Assembly (NCBI GenBank): GCA_034437695.1
Contig: DAOTTJ010000172.1
Coordinates: 1 to 64,000, forward strand
Direction of reading: 5' to 3'
Length of the DNA: 64,000 bases
DNA from: Paraktedonobacter sp034437695
GTDB taxonomy: Bacteria > Chloroflexota > Ktedonobacteria > Ktedonobacterales > Ktedonobacteraceae
Shown in pieces: positions 17,769 to 26,572 of the stretch. The notes beneath the pieces were generated by a model, which saw only the letters and a list, made by a program, of their open reading frames with translations, made no database searches and was not told where the DNA came from. Position 1 is the stretch's first letter. Every line of letters begins with the position of its first letter. The translations under genes and the position numbers were made by a program.

Positions 17769-19961
17769 ATGCCTGGCAGCGCGGTCTCCCCTTTACGCTG
17801 GCAACGCGATGGAACGCAACCAGAGATATCTTCTCTCGCAATCTGGTGCGACTATACCGGCCAGTCCCTCGCCGAGGCGGCTCAAGCCGGGGCCTGGCTC
17901 AATGCCATACACCCCCAGGACCGCGCCAGGATCGCGCACGCGTGGAACCAGAGCCTGCAAACCTATACTACCCTGACGTGTTTTTGCCTCATCCAGCGAG
18001 CAAATCATGACTATCAATACCATAAAATGCTTGTCGTCCCTCTCTTTGAACACGCCGGTAGCTTGCAGCAATGGCTGGTCTTCCTGACCAAAGAGACGCC
18101 CCCTCTGTCGAACAACCAGAATTGGGAAGATCGGTATCACACCCTGCTCGCCACTATGCAGCACGAACGAGCGGAAGGCGAAGCACATACACGCCTGATA
18201 GAAACCGCGTTTGCCTCGATTACCGATGGAATTATAGTCTGTGATGCCACAGGGAAGGTCATCCATTCTAACCCGGCCCTGGCAAACATTCTCCACCTCA
18301 ACACGCTGCCAGGTTTCTTAAACATGCCCTTCACTCAGCGCATTCAATACCTGCAAGCATTTCATGCCGATGGGCAACCTTTCACACCAGAAGATTGGCC
18401 GCTACAGCAGCTATTGCGCGGCACGACGCTGACAACCAGCGAGGCCGAAGATATCCGCGAGATCCTGCCCGACGGCGAGGAGATCTATGTGACTCATGCT
18501 GGCGCACCTATGCGCGACGAGCACGACCAGATTATTGGCGCAATTCTGGTCATCTGCGACGTGACTCGACGTAGGAGGTTAGAACTGCACATCCGCCAAT
18601 CGCTGCACGCCCTGCTGGCTCTCGCCGAAGCACTCGTCCACATCCCAGGTCGGCACGCCACGGAGCAGTACGCCGACGCACAGACCACTCCCACGCTTTC
18701 GGTCGATGCGATAGGACAATATCTGGTTGAGCTAACGCGTGAGACGCTCGCTTACCAGTCGGTCGCGATTGCCCTGGTCGACCCCGAAATCAATCAGCTG
18801 AACCTGGTGGCAATCACAGGCTTCGCGCCAGTATTTGAAAACCTTGAGCACACATATGGCACTTCATTCGCGCTTTCTGACTACTTCGATCAGGCCGCAC
18901 TCGCACGCCTGCAAGCGAACGAAGTGGTTCTCTGGGATCTCAGCCCACATAATCCCGCTGGGCAACCCTATACACTCCTGACAGCCCCAATGCTGCTGGA
19001 TAAGCGCCTGACAGGTATCTTTAGCGTCAAAAAGCTGGGACCGCGCCAGGAGTATTTTCCAGAAGAGGTTCACCTGGTCAAAGCTGTCGCCAAGTTGATC
19101 CTGCTGGTCATCGAACGCGAACGTCTCCAAACACAGTGGATCGAATCACACTCCAGCGAACTCGCGCTACGCGAGACCAATCGACGCTTCGACGAGTTCC
19201 TTAGCATCGCCAGCCACGAACTACGCACTCCTCTGACCGGCATTAAAGGCAATATCCAACTGACTCTGCGCCGTCTGGCTAAGCTCAAAGTACTCGACCC
19301 GGCACATATACCAAACTTTCAGGCCAAACTGGAACATATAGAAGACAATCTCCGCCACGCCGCCCACCGCGTCAATATGCAAAATCGCCTGATCAGCGAT
19401 CTGCTCGATGTTTCACGCATCCAGGCCAACAAGTTGGAACTGCTGATCCATCCATGCAACCTGGTAGACATTATCATCGAGGCCGTCGAAGACCAGCGCT
19501 ACAACGAACCTGGACGCGTGATTACGCTGACGTGGCCCTCAGATCAGCCTTTGACCGTCGATGGCGATGCCGATCGTCTGGGCCAAGTCATCCACAACTA
19601 CCTCACCAACGCACTGAAATATTCGCCTGTTACACAGCCTGTTACCGTCAGTATCACCTGCTCGCTCGACCGCGTGCGCGTGACCATCGATGATAAAGGA
19701 CCAGGCCTGACACCCGAAGAACAGGCACGTATCTGGGAACGCTTCTATCGCGTAAAAGGGATTAACACGCAGAATAATGCCGACCCCGGCCTCGGTCTGG
19801 GACTCCACATCAATCGCACAATTATCGAAGCACATTACGGCACCTTTGGTCTGGCAAGCACCCCCGGCCAGGGATCAAGCTTCTGGTTTGAACTGCCTCT
19901 CCTGCAAGTAGCTACGCCCCACGCTCAGTCCTCTTTGGAACCCGCGCAGGATACGTGTTAG
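17769..19961 (+). CDS. PAS-PAS-GAF sensor histidine kinase
   Basis: 730 residues, no membrane segment, so a soluble sensor. A PAS-like N-terminal region (about 20-110; WCDYTGQSLAEA...IHPQDR), a second PAS (about 150-270; DGIIVCDATGKVIHSNPAL), and a GAF domain (about 320-460). Then HisKA with the H-box SHELRTPLTGIKGN (phospho-acceptor His483) and an HATPase domain with the N, G1 (DDKGPGL) and G2 (GLGLGLHI) boxes. GAGG lies 8 bases before the ATG. No response regulator is adjacent, so it is an orphan kinase; partner and signal are unknown. Confidence 0.93.
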   Translation: MPGSAVSPLRWQRDGTQPEISSLAIWCDYTGQSLAEAAQAGAWLNAIHPQDRARIAHAWNQSLQTYTTLTCFCLIQRANHDYQYHKMLVVPLFEHAGSLQQWLVFLTKETPPLSNNQNWEDRYHTLLATMQHERAEGEAHTRLIETAFASITDGIIVCDATGKVIHSNPALANILHLNTLPGFLNMPFTQRIQYLQAFHADGQPFTPEDWPLQQLLRGTTLTTSEAEDIREILPDGEEIYVTHAGAPMRDEHDQIIGAILVICDVTRRRRLELHIRQSLHALLALAEALVHIPGRHATEQYADAQTTPTLSVDAIGQYLVELTRETLAYQSVAIALVDPEINQLNLVAITGFAPVFENLEHTYGTSFALSDYFDQAALARLQANEVVLWDLSPHNPAGQPYTLLTAPMLLDKRLTGIFSVKKLGPRQEYFPEEVHLVKAVAKLILLVIERERLQTQWIESHSSELALRETNRRFDEFLSIASHELRTPLTGIKGNIQLTLRRLAKLKVLDPAHIPNFQAKLEHIEDNLRHAAHRVNMQNRLISDLLDVSRIQANKLELLIHPCNLVDIIIEAVEDQRYNEPGRVITLTWPSDQPLTVDGDADRLGQVIHNYLTNALKYSPVTQPVTVSITCSLDRVRVTIDDKGPGLTPEEQARIWERFYRVKGINTQNNADPGLGLGLHINRTIIEAHYGTFGLASTPGQGSSFWFELPLLQVATPHAQSSLEPAQDTC

Positions 19962-20110
19962 TTCCATCAGTCTCCGACGACGCATTCCAGAGGGAGCGCA
20001 AAAAACGCGTAGGAACGGCAAACGAGCAAGCTCTGGTATCTCCACAAACAGGCCAGTTAATGGTACAATTGCTATAGATCTGATTGTGTACATTCCGTGA
20101 GAGGTATTTT

Positions 20111-20641
20111 ATGTCCGAACAGCCGCAGTCCACCGACGTGCCAGTCGAGCAGGGCGGGGTACCAGAGTCATTTCTCCGCCGTGGAGAAATGGTGCCAGCC
20201 TTTGTACTGCCAGGCGCAGATGGTATGCCACACGGCCCGTGGGACTATAAACAGCGCGAGAACCTGCTCATGGTCTTCCTGAGCAATGCCGAAACCGACG
20301 AGACTCGCAGCGTCTTACGCGAGTTAAAACAGCAGTATAAGGTCCTCAGAGAGGCCGAGTGCGCTCTATTGGCCGTGACAGGCAGTCCGGTGGTTGCCCA
20401 TCTCCAGGTACAGGCAGCGCTGCAATTGCCCTTTCCACTCTTAGCCGATCCCCAGGGAACCGTCAGCGCACGCTATACATACAGAGATGCCCAGACGCGC
20501 CTGACCACGCCCAGCTTCGTCCTGGCCAATCGCTACGGAGTCTTTCAGGTCCAATGGCTCGCCACACACGAAGCGAACCTCCCGCCGATCACCGTCCTGC
20601 TGGACGAACTGCAATTTCTGAACACTTTATGCAATCCATAA
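20111..20641 (+). CDS. Thioredoxin-fold redoxin (AhpC/TSA-like) lacking the peroxidatic cysteine
   Basis: 176 residues from ATG 20111 (GAGAGG upstream). The layout is that of a peroxiredoxin: VPAFVLPGADG (substrate-facing strand), ENLLMVFLSNAETDETRSVL where the usual P..T..C active-site motif sits, LLAVTGSP, LPFPLLADPQG, PSFVLANRYGV. The active-site position has Thr rather than Cys. The only cysteines are in EAECALL and near the C-terminus, so normal peroxide reduction is unlikely. It ends 17 bases before the trans-sulfuration gene and is probably co-transcribed with it. It may be a binding or structural redoxin. Confidence 0.8.
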   Translation: MSEQPQSTDVPVEQGGVPESFLRRGEMVPAFVLPGADGMPHGPWDYKQRENLLMVFLSNAETDETRSVLRELKQQYKVLREAECALLAVTGSPVVAHLQVQAALQLPFPLLADPQGTVSARYTYRDAQTRLTTPSFVLANRYGVFQVQWLATHEANLPPITVLLDELQFLNTLCNP

Positions 20642-20658
20642 CAGGCAAGAGGAGCACA

Positions 20659-21882
20659 ATGCGCGAGATTGATCCCGAGAATTGGAAGCTAGATACATTG
20701 TTTGTACACGGTGGCGAATACCTACGCTCCATGCAACAGAGTGGTGCGCCAACCATTCAGCCCATCTATACAAGTACGACATATCTGCACCCGGATACCG
20801 AGCGTCTGGATGCGGCTTTCAATGAAAACGCAGCCGGGGAGCAATCGTTCGTCTATAGCCGCCAGGGCAACCCCAATACCTTTGCCCTGGAAAACGTCCT
20901 GGCGCGGGCCGAGGGCGGCGTGGGAGCTGTCGTAAGCGGCTCAGGTATGGCCGCGCTGCAAGGAACGCTGATGGCGGCAGGTCTGGTAGCAGGCACAAAG
21001 ATCCTCGTGGCTCAGGACCTCTATGGAGCCACGGCCAGTCTGCTGCGCACGGTCTTTGTTCCTCTAGGCGTCAATGTTGTGTTTAAAAACCTGTGTGGAA
21101 GCGAGGCAGGCGAGACTATCCGCGCGGAAGAACCCGACGTGGTTCTGGTGGAAACGCTCTCCAATCCACTGGTCAAGCTTATCGATCTCGATATGGTCAG
21201 TACCGCCGCCCGCGAAGTCGGAGCGCTCTCGGTGATCGATAGCACGTTCGCCACGCCCTACCTGGTCCAGCCGCTCCTCCACGGCTTCGATGTAGTGGTC
21301 CACAGCGCCACCAAATACCTCAGCGGCCACGGCGATAGCATCTCCGGGGTCGTGATCAGCCGCACCAACAGTTTCCTGCAACAGCTACGCACCTATGCAA
21401 TCCTGCTGGGCGCAACGCTCGGTCCATTCGAATCCTACCTGACAATGCGCGGACTGAAGACCCTGGCCTTACGCATGGAGCGGCACTGCGCCAACGCCCT
21501 CAAGGTCGCGCACTTCCTGAGCGCACACCCCGCAATCGCCCGCGTCCACTACCCCGGCCTCACATCCCACCCACAGCACCAGCTCGCCACTACCCTCTTC
21601 CGTCCCGGTCTCTACGGCGGCTTGCTCTCATTTGAACTGCAAGCCCAGACAAAAGAAGCCGCCTTCATCTTCATGGACCAGCTACAGCTCTGCCTGCCAG
21701 TCACCACTCTGGGCGATATTCACTCGCAGGTCTCCTACCCCGCCGTCTCTTCACACCGCAATTTGAGCAGCGAGGAACGGCTGCGCTACGGAATTACCGA
21801 CGGCTGTATGCGCCTGTCCGTAGGCATCGAGGACATTGAAGATATCATCAATGACCTGGACTACGCCCTCGGACAAGTATAA
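20659..21882 (+). CDS. PLP-dependent trans-sulfuration enzyme (cystathionine gamma-synthase / methionine gamma-lyase family)
   Basis: 407 residues from ATG 20659 (AGAGGAG upstream). The open frame reaching back to 20359 only shadows the redoxin gene. Cys/Met metabolism fold: TIQPIYTSTTY, YSRQGNPNTFALE, SGSGMAALQGTL, and the PLP lysine K219 in VVHSATKYLSGHGD. The C-terminal ...DGCMRLSVGIEDIEDI closes the family pattern. Members make or cleave cystathionine or degrade methionine; the exact reaction cannot be told from sequence alone. Pairing with a redoxin suggests a link to sulfur amino acid or thiol metabolism. Confidence 0.92.
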   Translation: MREIDPENWKLDTLFVHGGEYLRSMQQSGAPTIQPIYTSTTYLHPDTERLDAAFNENAAGEQSFVYSRQGNPNTFALENVLARAEGGVGAVVSGSGMAALQGTLMAAGLVAGTKILVAQDLYGATASLLRTVFVPLGVNVVFKNLCGSEAGETIRAEEPDVVLVETLSNPLVKLIDLDMVSTAAREVGALSVIDSTFATPYLVQPLLHGFDVVVHSATKYLSGHGDSISGVVISRTNSFLQQLRTYAILLGATLGPFESYLTMRGLKTLALRMERHCANALKVAHFLSAHPAIARVHYPGLTSHPQHQLATTLFRPGLYGGLLSFELQAQTKEAAFIFMDQLQLCLPVTTLGDIHSQVSYPAVSSHRNLSSEERLRYGITDGCMRLSVGIEDIEDIINDLDYALGQV

Positions 21883-21951
21883 TTGTCATTAACGAGCTTA
21901 CCAGGAGCGCGACAACGCAGCCGCTCCTGGTCCGCCCGACCTCTGCATGCC

Positions 21952-23418
21952 CTAATTTTTTTTACCAAAGTACGTCCCACGTTTACGAGCAGGATCGGGC
22001 AAGAAACGCTCGCTCTCGGCAGCTTTGGCCCGACCAGTCAGAATCATCTCATGCGCCCAGAGCAGATCTTCAGCAAGCACCAGAGCACGATTCTCGTCCA
22101 ACGCATGCATCGCACCCGCGATACAGACCTCGCGAAAATGGCTCCCCGGCTGCCTGAGCAGTTCAAGCGCAACGCTGCTGTGCTCTTCCTCGTTATAGGC
22201 CTTGTCCAAAAAGTGACGCAGGAAACGCAACGCCAGCTCCACCGTCGTAACTACACCCACCTCGATTAAGACATCGATCCGCCCAGGACGATCGCGAATG
22301 CGTAGATCAATCTTCTCAGGATCGTTGCTGGTAGCCAGCAAGAGCGTACCCGCAGGATTGTCGGGCGTGGCAACACCATCAAGCGTATTGAGCACAAGCT
22401 GCATCTCTATAGGATTGGCCACAAAAAGCTCGAAATCCTCAACCAGCACTAGCGCGGGCAGACGGCTCTCAGCAGCAAGGTGCAGCGCATGCGAAAGTTG
22501 CAACCACGAGGTAGTGCTGCGCGACTGCGTCGGGGCGCAGACATAATAGACCAGCCCGCCTTTCCTGGCATGATTGGCTCCCTCGGCCTTGAGCAGCGTC
22601 GTCTTACCCGTACCCGGCGGACCAATCAATAATACTTTACGTAACCGCGGCACACGCAGCGCAGCATAGCGACTCAAGATCTCCTGGTCAAAAATGCGAC
22701 GCTGGGCATCTACCTGTTTCAAGGTCTCCTCGTCGAGCACCAGATCAGCAGAGGACGATTTGCGAATCACGTCAGCCAGCTCATCGTCGCCACCCACAAT
22801 CTCAATCCGCCCACGCCGGGCCTTGCGCCAAAGCGAATCGTGCAAATCATCGAGCAACTTTAAAAAGGCCAGCCACTCATCCTGGCGTCCATCGGGAATA
22901 GCAGCCAGCGCCAGCGTATCGCTCGTATCATTATCATAAAAAAAGACCGAGAGAGCCTTCCAACCAGCACTAAACGTATAGCAAATCCAGCTATAGGGAG
23001 CCGAAGGAAAGGTATTTTTATCGCCAGCTTCCGCACTACGCAAGAGATCAGCCTTCAAGAGTACACCTACCTCTCCGGTAGCCGCAATGCCCTGAGCATA
23101 TTCAGGAGCCTCCAGGTTCTCCCACACCTTGAGCTGACCAACCTGGACTTTTTTGCGCTGCGCACCACGCACCACCAACTGATCCAGCAGCAATGGGTGA
23201 TGCTCGGCCTGCATCCTTCTCTGCATCGGCGAGGCAAAGATCAGCGGCTTGCTCACGAAACCCCGTTCCTGCCAGAGTTCTTTCAACGCCTGCGCCACTA
23301 CTTCACGGCGCCGCGTAGGCATATGACGGGCCACACTCCCATTCACTGAATGCGCATCATGTCGTATGGATGGCAGAAACATCTGGTCGCCAGGAGTGAG
23401 CTTTTCAATGCTTTCCAT
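21952..23418 (-). CDS. AAA-family ATPase with unknown N-terminal domain
   Basis: 488 residues. Residues 1-215 are an unrecognised alpha/beta region. The C-terminal half is an AAA module: Walker A GPPGTGKTTLL (about 275), Walker B LPALVLVEDFEL, sensor-1 LLLATSNDPEKID, then RDRPGRIDVLIEVG in place of the usual second-region arginines, and a small helical lid. It looks like the FtsH/Cdc48 branch rather than a AAA+ loader. It has no membrane or protease part. The partner is unknown and no neighbour suggests one. Convergent with the trans-sulfuration gene. Confidence 0.85.
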   Translation of the reverse strand: MESIEKLTPGDQMFLPSIRHDAHSVNGSVARHMPTRRREVVAQALKELWQERGFVSKPLIFASPMQRRMQAEHHPLLLDQLVVRGAQRKKVQVGQLKVWENLEAPEYAQGIAATGEVGVLLKADLLRSAEAGDKNTFPSAPYSWICYTFSAGWKALSVFFYDNDTSDTLALAAIPDGRQDEWLAFLKLLDDLHDSLWRKARRGRIEIVGGDDELADVIRKSSSADLVLDEETLKQVDAQRRIFDQEILSRYAALRVPRLRKVLLIGPPGTGKTTLLKAEGANHARKGGLVYYVCAPTQSRSTTSWLQLSHALHLAAESRLPALVLVEDFELFVANPIEMQLVLNTLDGVATPDNPAGTLLLATSNDPEKIDLRIRDRPGRIDVLIEVGVVTTVELALRFLRHFLDKAYNEEEHSSVALELLRQPGSHFREVCIAGAMHALDENRALVLAEDLLWAHEMILTGRAKAAESERFLPDPARKRGTYFGKKN

Positions 23419-23529
23419 TGATCTTCTTCAGTCCGCCTTTTGAGGTATTTAAACAGATAGTCGATAATATGTCGAATGGAATAATACCCTTCACCTCACC
23501 ATCTGTCAATAGAGGATGCTTGCTACCCA

Positions 23530-23593
23530 GGGCTATGTCATGCTTCATAAGCCTCTGACTTGCACTCCACCCCAGCCGAGCATTACATAGCTC
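23530..23593. repeat. Short MITE-like element, copy I
   Basis: GGGCTATGTCATGCTT (23530-23545) and inverted GAGCATTACATAGCTC (23578-23593) enclose only 32 bases containing ACTCCACCCC. Same termini as the copies at 5495, 33993 and 47291; the shortest member. The rest of the 303-base gap (23419-23721) shows no gene. Confidence 0.65.
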
Positions 23594-23721
23594 TGCTTGC
23601 TACTCAGGGCATTCCCATTCTGGCAGGGCTTGCGCCGAATTGGAAAGCCGCAGGCCTGCTACCACAAGACTAGCCAAAACCAGCAAAAAAGACTACAATA
23701 AAAGAAAAGAGGAAATCCCTG

Positions 23722-24063
23722 ATGTCACAATACAACCACCCTACCCCAACCTCATTTTTCCTGGATGAAGAACAACGCCTGCTATTCCTTAGCTGGAGCG
23801 ACGAACACGAGAGCGTCCATAGTTGGGAAGCATTGCGCTGGGCCTGTCCCTGCGCCTGGTGTGCTGGCGAAGGCGGCCAACCCGGTATGCTGGCCAGCAA
23901 AAAGAGCCTGAGCACCGAGGAAACGACCCTGGCCAATCTCGAACCAGTTGGCCGCTATGGCCTGACCCCTCTCTGGAGCGATGGACATAAGACCGGCATT
24001 TATACCTATGAAAAGCTACGCGCCAGCTGTGAATGCTCTGAATGCCGATCCAAACGGTACTAA
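23722..24063 (+). CDS. DUF971-domain protein
   Basis: 113 residues; GAGG nine bases before the ATG. One DUF971 domain (L.L.WSD.H.S.....LR..C pattern) with four cysteines in CPCAWC and CECSEC, suited to binding zinc or an Fe-S cluster. DUF971 is the N-terminal part of gamma-butyrobetaine hydroxylases and occurs alone in many bacteria, where it often accompanies Mrp/ApbC Fe-S scaffold genes; none is seen here. Function unknown. Confidence 0.87.
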   Translation: MSQYNHPTPTSFFLDEEQRLLFLSWSDEHESVHSWEALRWACPCAWCAGEGGQPGMLASKKSLSTEETTLANLEPVGRYGLTPLWSDGHKTGIYTYEKLRASCECSECRSKRY

Positions 24064-24152
24064 AATAGTCCATCTGTGTTAATCCTCCACCAATCTTCCG
24101 TTTTGATCTCTAGAGAGATGTATTTGTGTCTCTCATTCCTGGACAGGGATGT

Positions 24153-24167
24153 CCGGGACTGTCCCGG
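24153..24167. repeat. Small palindrome upstream of the short membrane ORF
   Basis: CCGGGAC-T-GTCCCGG, a 7-1-7 palindrome 47 bases before ATG 24214. Could be an operator or the terminator stem of the DUF971 gene; no T-run follows. Confidence 0.3.
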
Positions 24168-24213
24168 CGAGATCATTTCGTTGAAGCGTTGATTTATCAT
24201 GGAGCAAGTGCGC

Positions 24214-24372
24214 ATGAGTACATCCTCAAAAGAGGTTCATAACCAGATTACCGGGCGTCGCCGCAAACAGATCCCGGTCTGGGTCACACGGATGATATCC
24301 GTGCTGATCGCCCTGATTTTAAGCCTGATTATCGTCCTGTTCTTTTTCCTTTCAGGCGCTGTTTCACGCTAG
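24214..24372 (+). CDS. Small single-span membrane protein (52 aa)
   Basis: ATG 24214 has GGAG nine bases upstream; a second ATG at 24199 has none. The product is MSTSSKEVHNQITGRRRKQI followed by a long hydrophobic helix (about residues 22-46, ISVLIALILSLIIVLFFFL) and a short SGAVSR end. The positive-inside rule puts the basic N-terminus in the cytoplasm. I do not recognise a family. It stands between the DUF971 gene and the FHA kinase with its own spacing. Short, but composition and ribosome site support it. Confidence 0.6.
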   Translation: MSTSSKEVHNQITGRRRKQIPVWVTRMISVLIALILSLIIVLFFFLSGAVSR

Positions 24373-24544
24373 ACACTCTCCCTTCTGTCCCGGCCACACC
24401 CGGCGGCCAGGCAAGGGAGGCAAGCGCTGGTCAGATCTTTTATGCTTACTAGCCAATAGTGGATATGCTTATAGTAGCGCAAAACCCGGCAACGAGTGCG
24501 GCCCACATTTCGCTTTTGCCTCGTATATTCTACCTGTTGTGGAA

Positions 24545-24573
24545 TTGACATTTCCATATATATTTGTTATACT
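24545..24573 (+). promoter_or_regulatory. Strong sigma70-like promoter for the FHA kinase
   Basis: Perfect TTGACA (24545-24550), 17-base spacer, TATACT (24568-24573). Predicted start near 24580, about 50 bases before the kinase ATG. This also argues against the long upstream reading frame of that gene. Confidence 0.8.
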
Positions 24574-24630
24574 CACCACTGGTCAATTTCAACAATACGA
24601 CCTTGCAAACAAAACGAGGAGTACACCAGG

Positions 24631-26436
24631 ATGCCAGGCAACGAGAGTTATTCCGGTCAAGTTGTGGGCAATTACCTGATCCAGGAAAAGTTGGGCAGCG
24701 GCGAGTTTGGCAGCGTCTATCGAGCACAAAATAAGCTGATCGCCGAACGCGTCGTCGCTATCAAATTGATTAACGCTAAATACGTCAGCTCACCAGAGGA
24801 ATGTGCTCATTTCCTGGATGAGGCTCGTGTATTGCTTCGCCTTCAGCACCCCTACATCTTGCCCGTCTTCGATATAGGCGAACATAACGCTACACCCTAT
24901 ATCGTGATCGAGTTCGCTCCAACGGGTTCATTGCGCAGCGTTCTGGAGCACCAGGCCAACCGCCGCCTCCCCACCGATAAAGCGCTGACAGTCCTCAGCC
25001 AGGTCGGTCAAGCACTCTACTTCGCTCACCAGCAACGCGTAGTCCATCGCGATCTGAAGCCAGATAATATCCTTTTCAATACTAAAAATGATGCGATGCT
25101 GGCTGACTTTGGTATCGCAGTCGAGGTTGCAACTTCAACCAATCGCAACGCCGCGATTACTGGTACCCCTCCTTACATGGCTCCCGAGCAGTTTCAGGGC
25201 ATCGCCAGCATCCACAGCGACCAATATGCGCTCGGCTGCATCGCCTACGAGCTGCTGACAGGAAGCCGACCTTTTCAGGCCAGTACCTTTACCGCATGGG
25301 CAATCAAACACAGTCAGGAGACGCCCATACCGCCACGCCAACTCAATCCAGCCATCCCCACCTACGTTGAGCAGGCGATCCTCAGGGCAATGGCCAAAGA
25401 GCGCACGCAGCGCTTCCCCGATGTCTCAGCCTTTGTTGCCGCACTCTCACCCCAGGGCGTCTATCCAACCACTACGGCCAGAACGGTGCTGCGCAGTCCA
25501 GCCGGACAGACGGTACTTGGTACGCTCGACGTGACGATTGGCCGCGCACCCGATAATACCTATGTCATCAACGATTCACAGGTCTCCGGCCACCACGCTA
25601 TCATCCGCCAGGCAGACCAGGGATACGTGATTATCGATCTCAAAAGCACGAATAAAACCTTTGTCAATGCACGCGCTATAGCCGCGGAGACTCCTCATCC
25701 GCTGCATCAGGGCGACTCTATTCGCGTAGGCGCGACGACCTTTGAGTACGCCAACGATGCCTCTGTCTCCCCTACGGTCGGCGTCGTTCCACCTACGATA
25801 GCCGCCGCCGCCGTACCTCCACCACCTCCACGCGCCGCACCTACGGTCGCCGTCGCACCACTACCGCTACCCATCCGCCCGTCGGGGCAAACCCCTCAAC
25901 CCATTTACAACCAATCACCCGTCTATCCCTATACTCCACCCCTGGTGCCGCAGCAACCACAACAGCCGCCTTCCCAGAAGCGCCACCTCACAGGTCTGTG
26001 GATCACTCTCATCATCATCGGCGCACTGGTGCTCTCTTGTGGACTCCTGGGGATCGTTGGCTATATCTATAATCAAAACCAGGCAACAGGTACACCGAAA
26101 GCGCTAGATCTCTCTACGACATACACAGGCATGATCACCGACAATCAATCCCATAGTACCTCCCTCAACTTGAAATTCGAGTCTGAGGTCCAGTCAACCG
26201 GAGATATTCAAGTCGCTCTGCTTATCCCCTGTAGCGTGATCGCCTTTTGCACCGCATCTCAAGGCTCGCTACTCTCCGGCACTGTCAACCACCAGGGCGA
26301 GGTCAAGTTCACTATGCCCCTCACTAACGGGACGCTGATTAGCTTCGACGCAACTGTCAACAGCGATAATACGTCGATCACTCATGGTACCTATACAGGC
26401 AGCGACGGCGAACAAGGCACCTGGTCAGCCCAGTAA
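24631..26436 (+). CDS. Ser/Thr protein kinase with FHA domain and extracytoplasmic tail
   Basis: 601 residues from ATG 24631 (CGAGGAG upstream, inside the transcript of the promoter above). Hanks kinase (about 15-270): GSGEFGSV loop, Lys45, HRDLKPDN with Asp141, DFG with Asp159, APEQ. FHA domain (about 296-374): IGRAPDNTYVI...VSGHHAII...STNKTFVN, which binds phospho-threonine. A Pro/Ala-rich stretch (380-450) leads to one membrane helix (455-480) and an outer domain of about 120 residues of unknown fold. All catalytic residues are present. Partner substrates are unknown. The FHA domain may bind the kinase's own phosphorylated loop. Confidence 0.94.
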   Translation: MPGNESYSGQVVGNYLIQEKLGSGEFGSVYRAQNKLIAERVVAIKLINAKYVSSPEECAHFLDEARVLLRLQHPYILPVFDIGEHNATPYIVIEFAPTGSLRSVLEHQANRRLPTDKALTVLSQVGQALYFAHQQRVVHRDLKPDNILFNTKNDAMLADFGIAVEVATSTNRNAAITGTPPYMAPEQFQGIASIHSDQYALGCIAYELLTGSRPFQASTFTAWAIKHSQETPIPPRQLNPAIPTYVEQAILRAMAKERTQRFPDVSAFVAALSPQGVYPTTTARTVLRSPAGQTVLGTLDVTIGRAPDNTYVINDSQVSGHHAIIRQADQGYVIIDLKSTNKTFVNARAIAAETPHPLHQGDSIRVGATTFEYANDASVSPTVGVVPPTIAAAAVPPPPPRAAPTVAVAPLPLPIRPSGQTPQPIYNQSPVYPYTPPLVPQQPQQPPSQKRHLTGLWITLIIIGALVLSCGLLGIVGYIYNQNQATGTPKALDLSTTYTGMITDNQSHSTSLNLKFESEVQSTGDIQVALLIPCSVIAFCTASQGSLLSGTVNHQGEVKFTMPLTNGTLISFDATVNSDNTSITHGTYTGSDGEQGTWSAQ

Positions 26437-26452
26437 CTACATGACACCAAAA

Positions 26453-26496
26453 CCCCGGTTGCCTCAGGCAAGTCATCTCGCCAACTACAACCGGGG
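26453..26496 (+). terminator. Possible terminator hairpin after FHA kinase
   Basis: CCCCGGTTG (26453-26461) pairs with CAACCGGGG (26488-26496). The 26-base loop is long and the tail is pyrimidine-rich rather than pure T. It lies between convergent genes and could serve both. Confidence 0.4.
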
Positions 26497-26572
26497 CTTC
26501 CCTCTCCACTTCACTCAGGGAGATATATGACGATATTAGTCAAAACACCATGAAATATCGATATATACCTAT

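Noticed and set aside
20359..20658. 100-residue extension of the trans-sulfuration enzyme
   Set aside because: It lies inside the redoxin gene in another frame; the ATG at 20659 has its own ribosome site.
24496..24630. 45-residue extension of the FHA kinase
   Set aside because: It would begin upstream of the strong promoter at 24545-24573.
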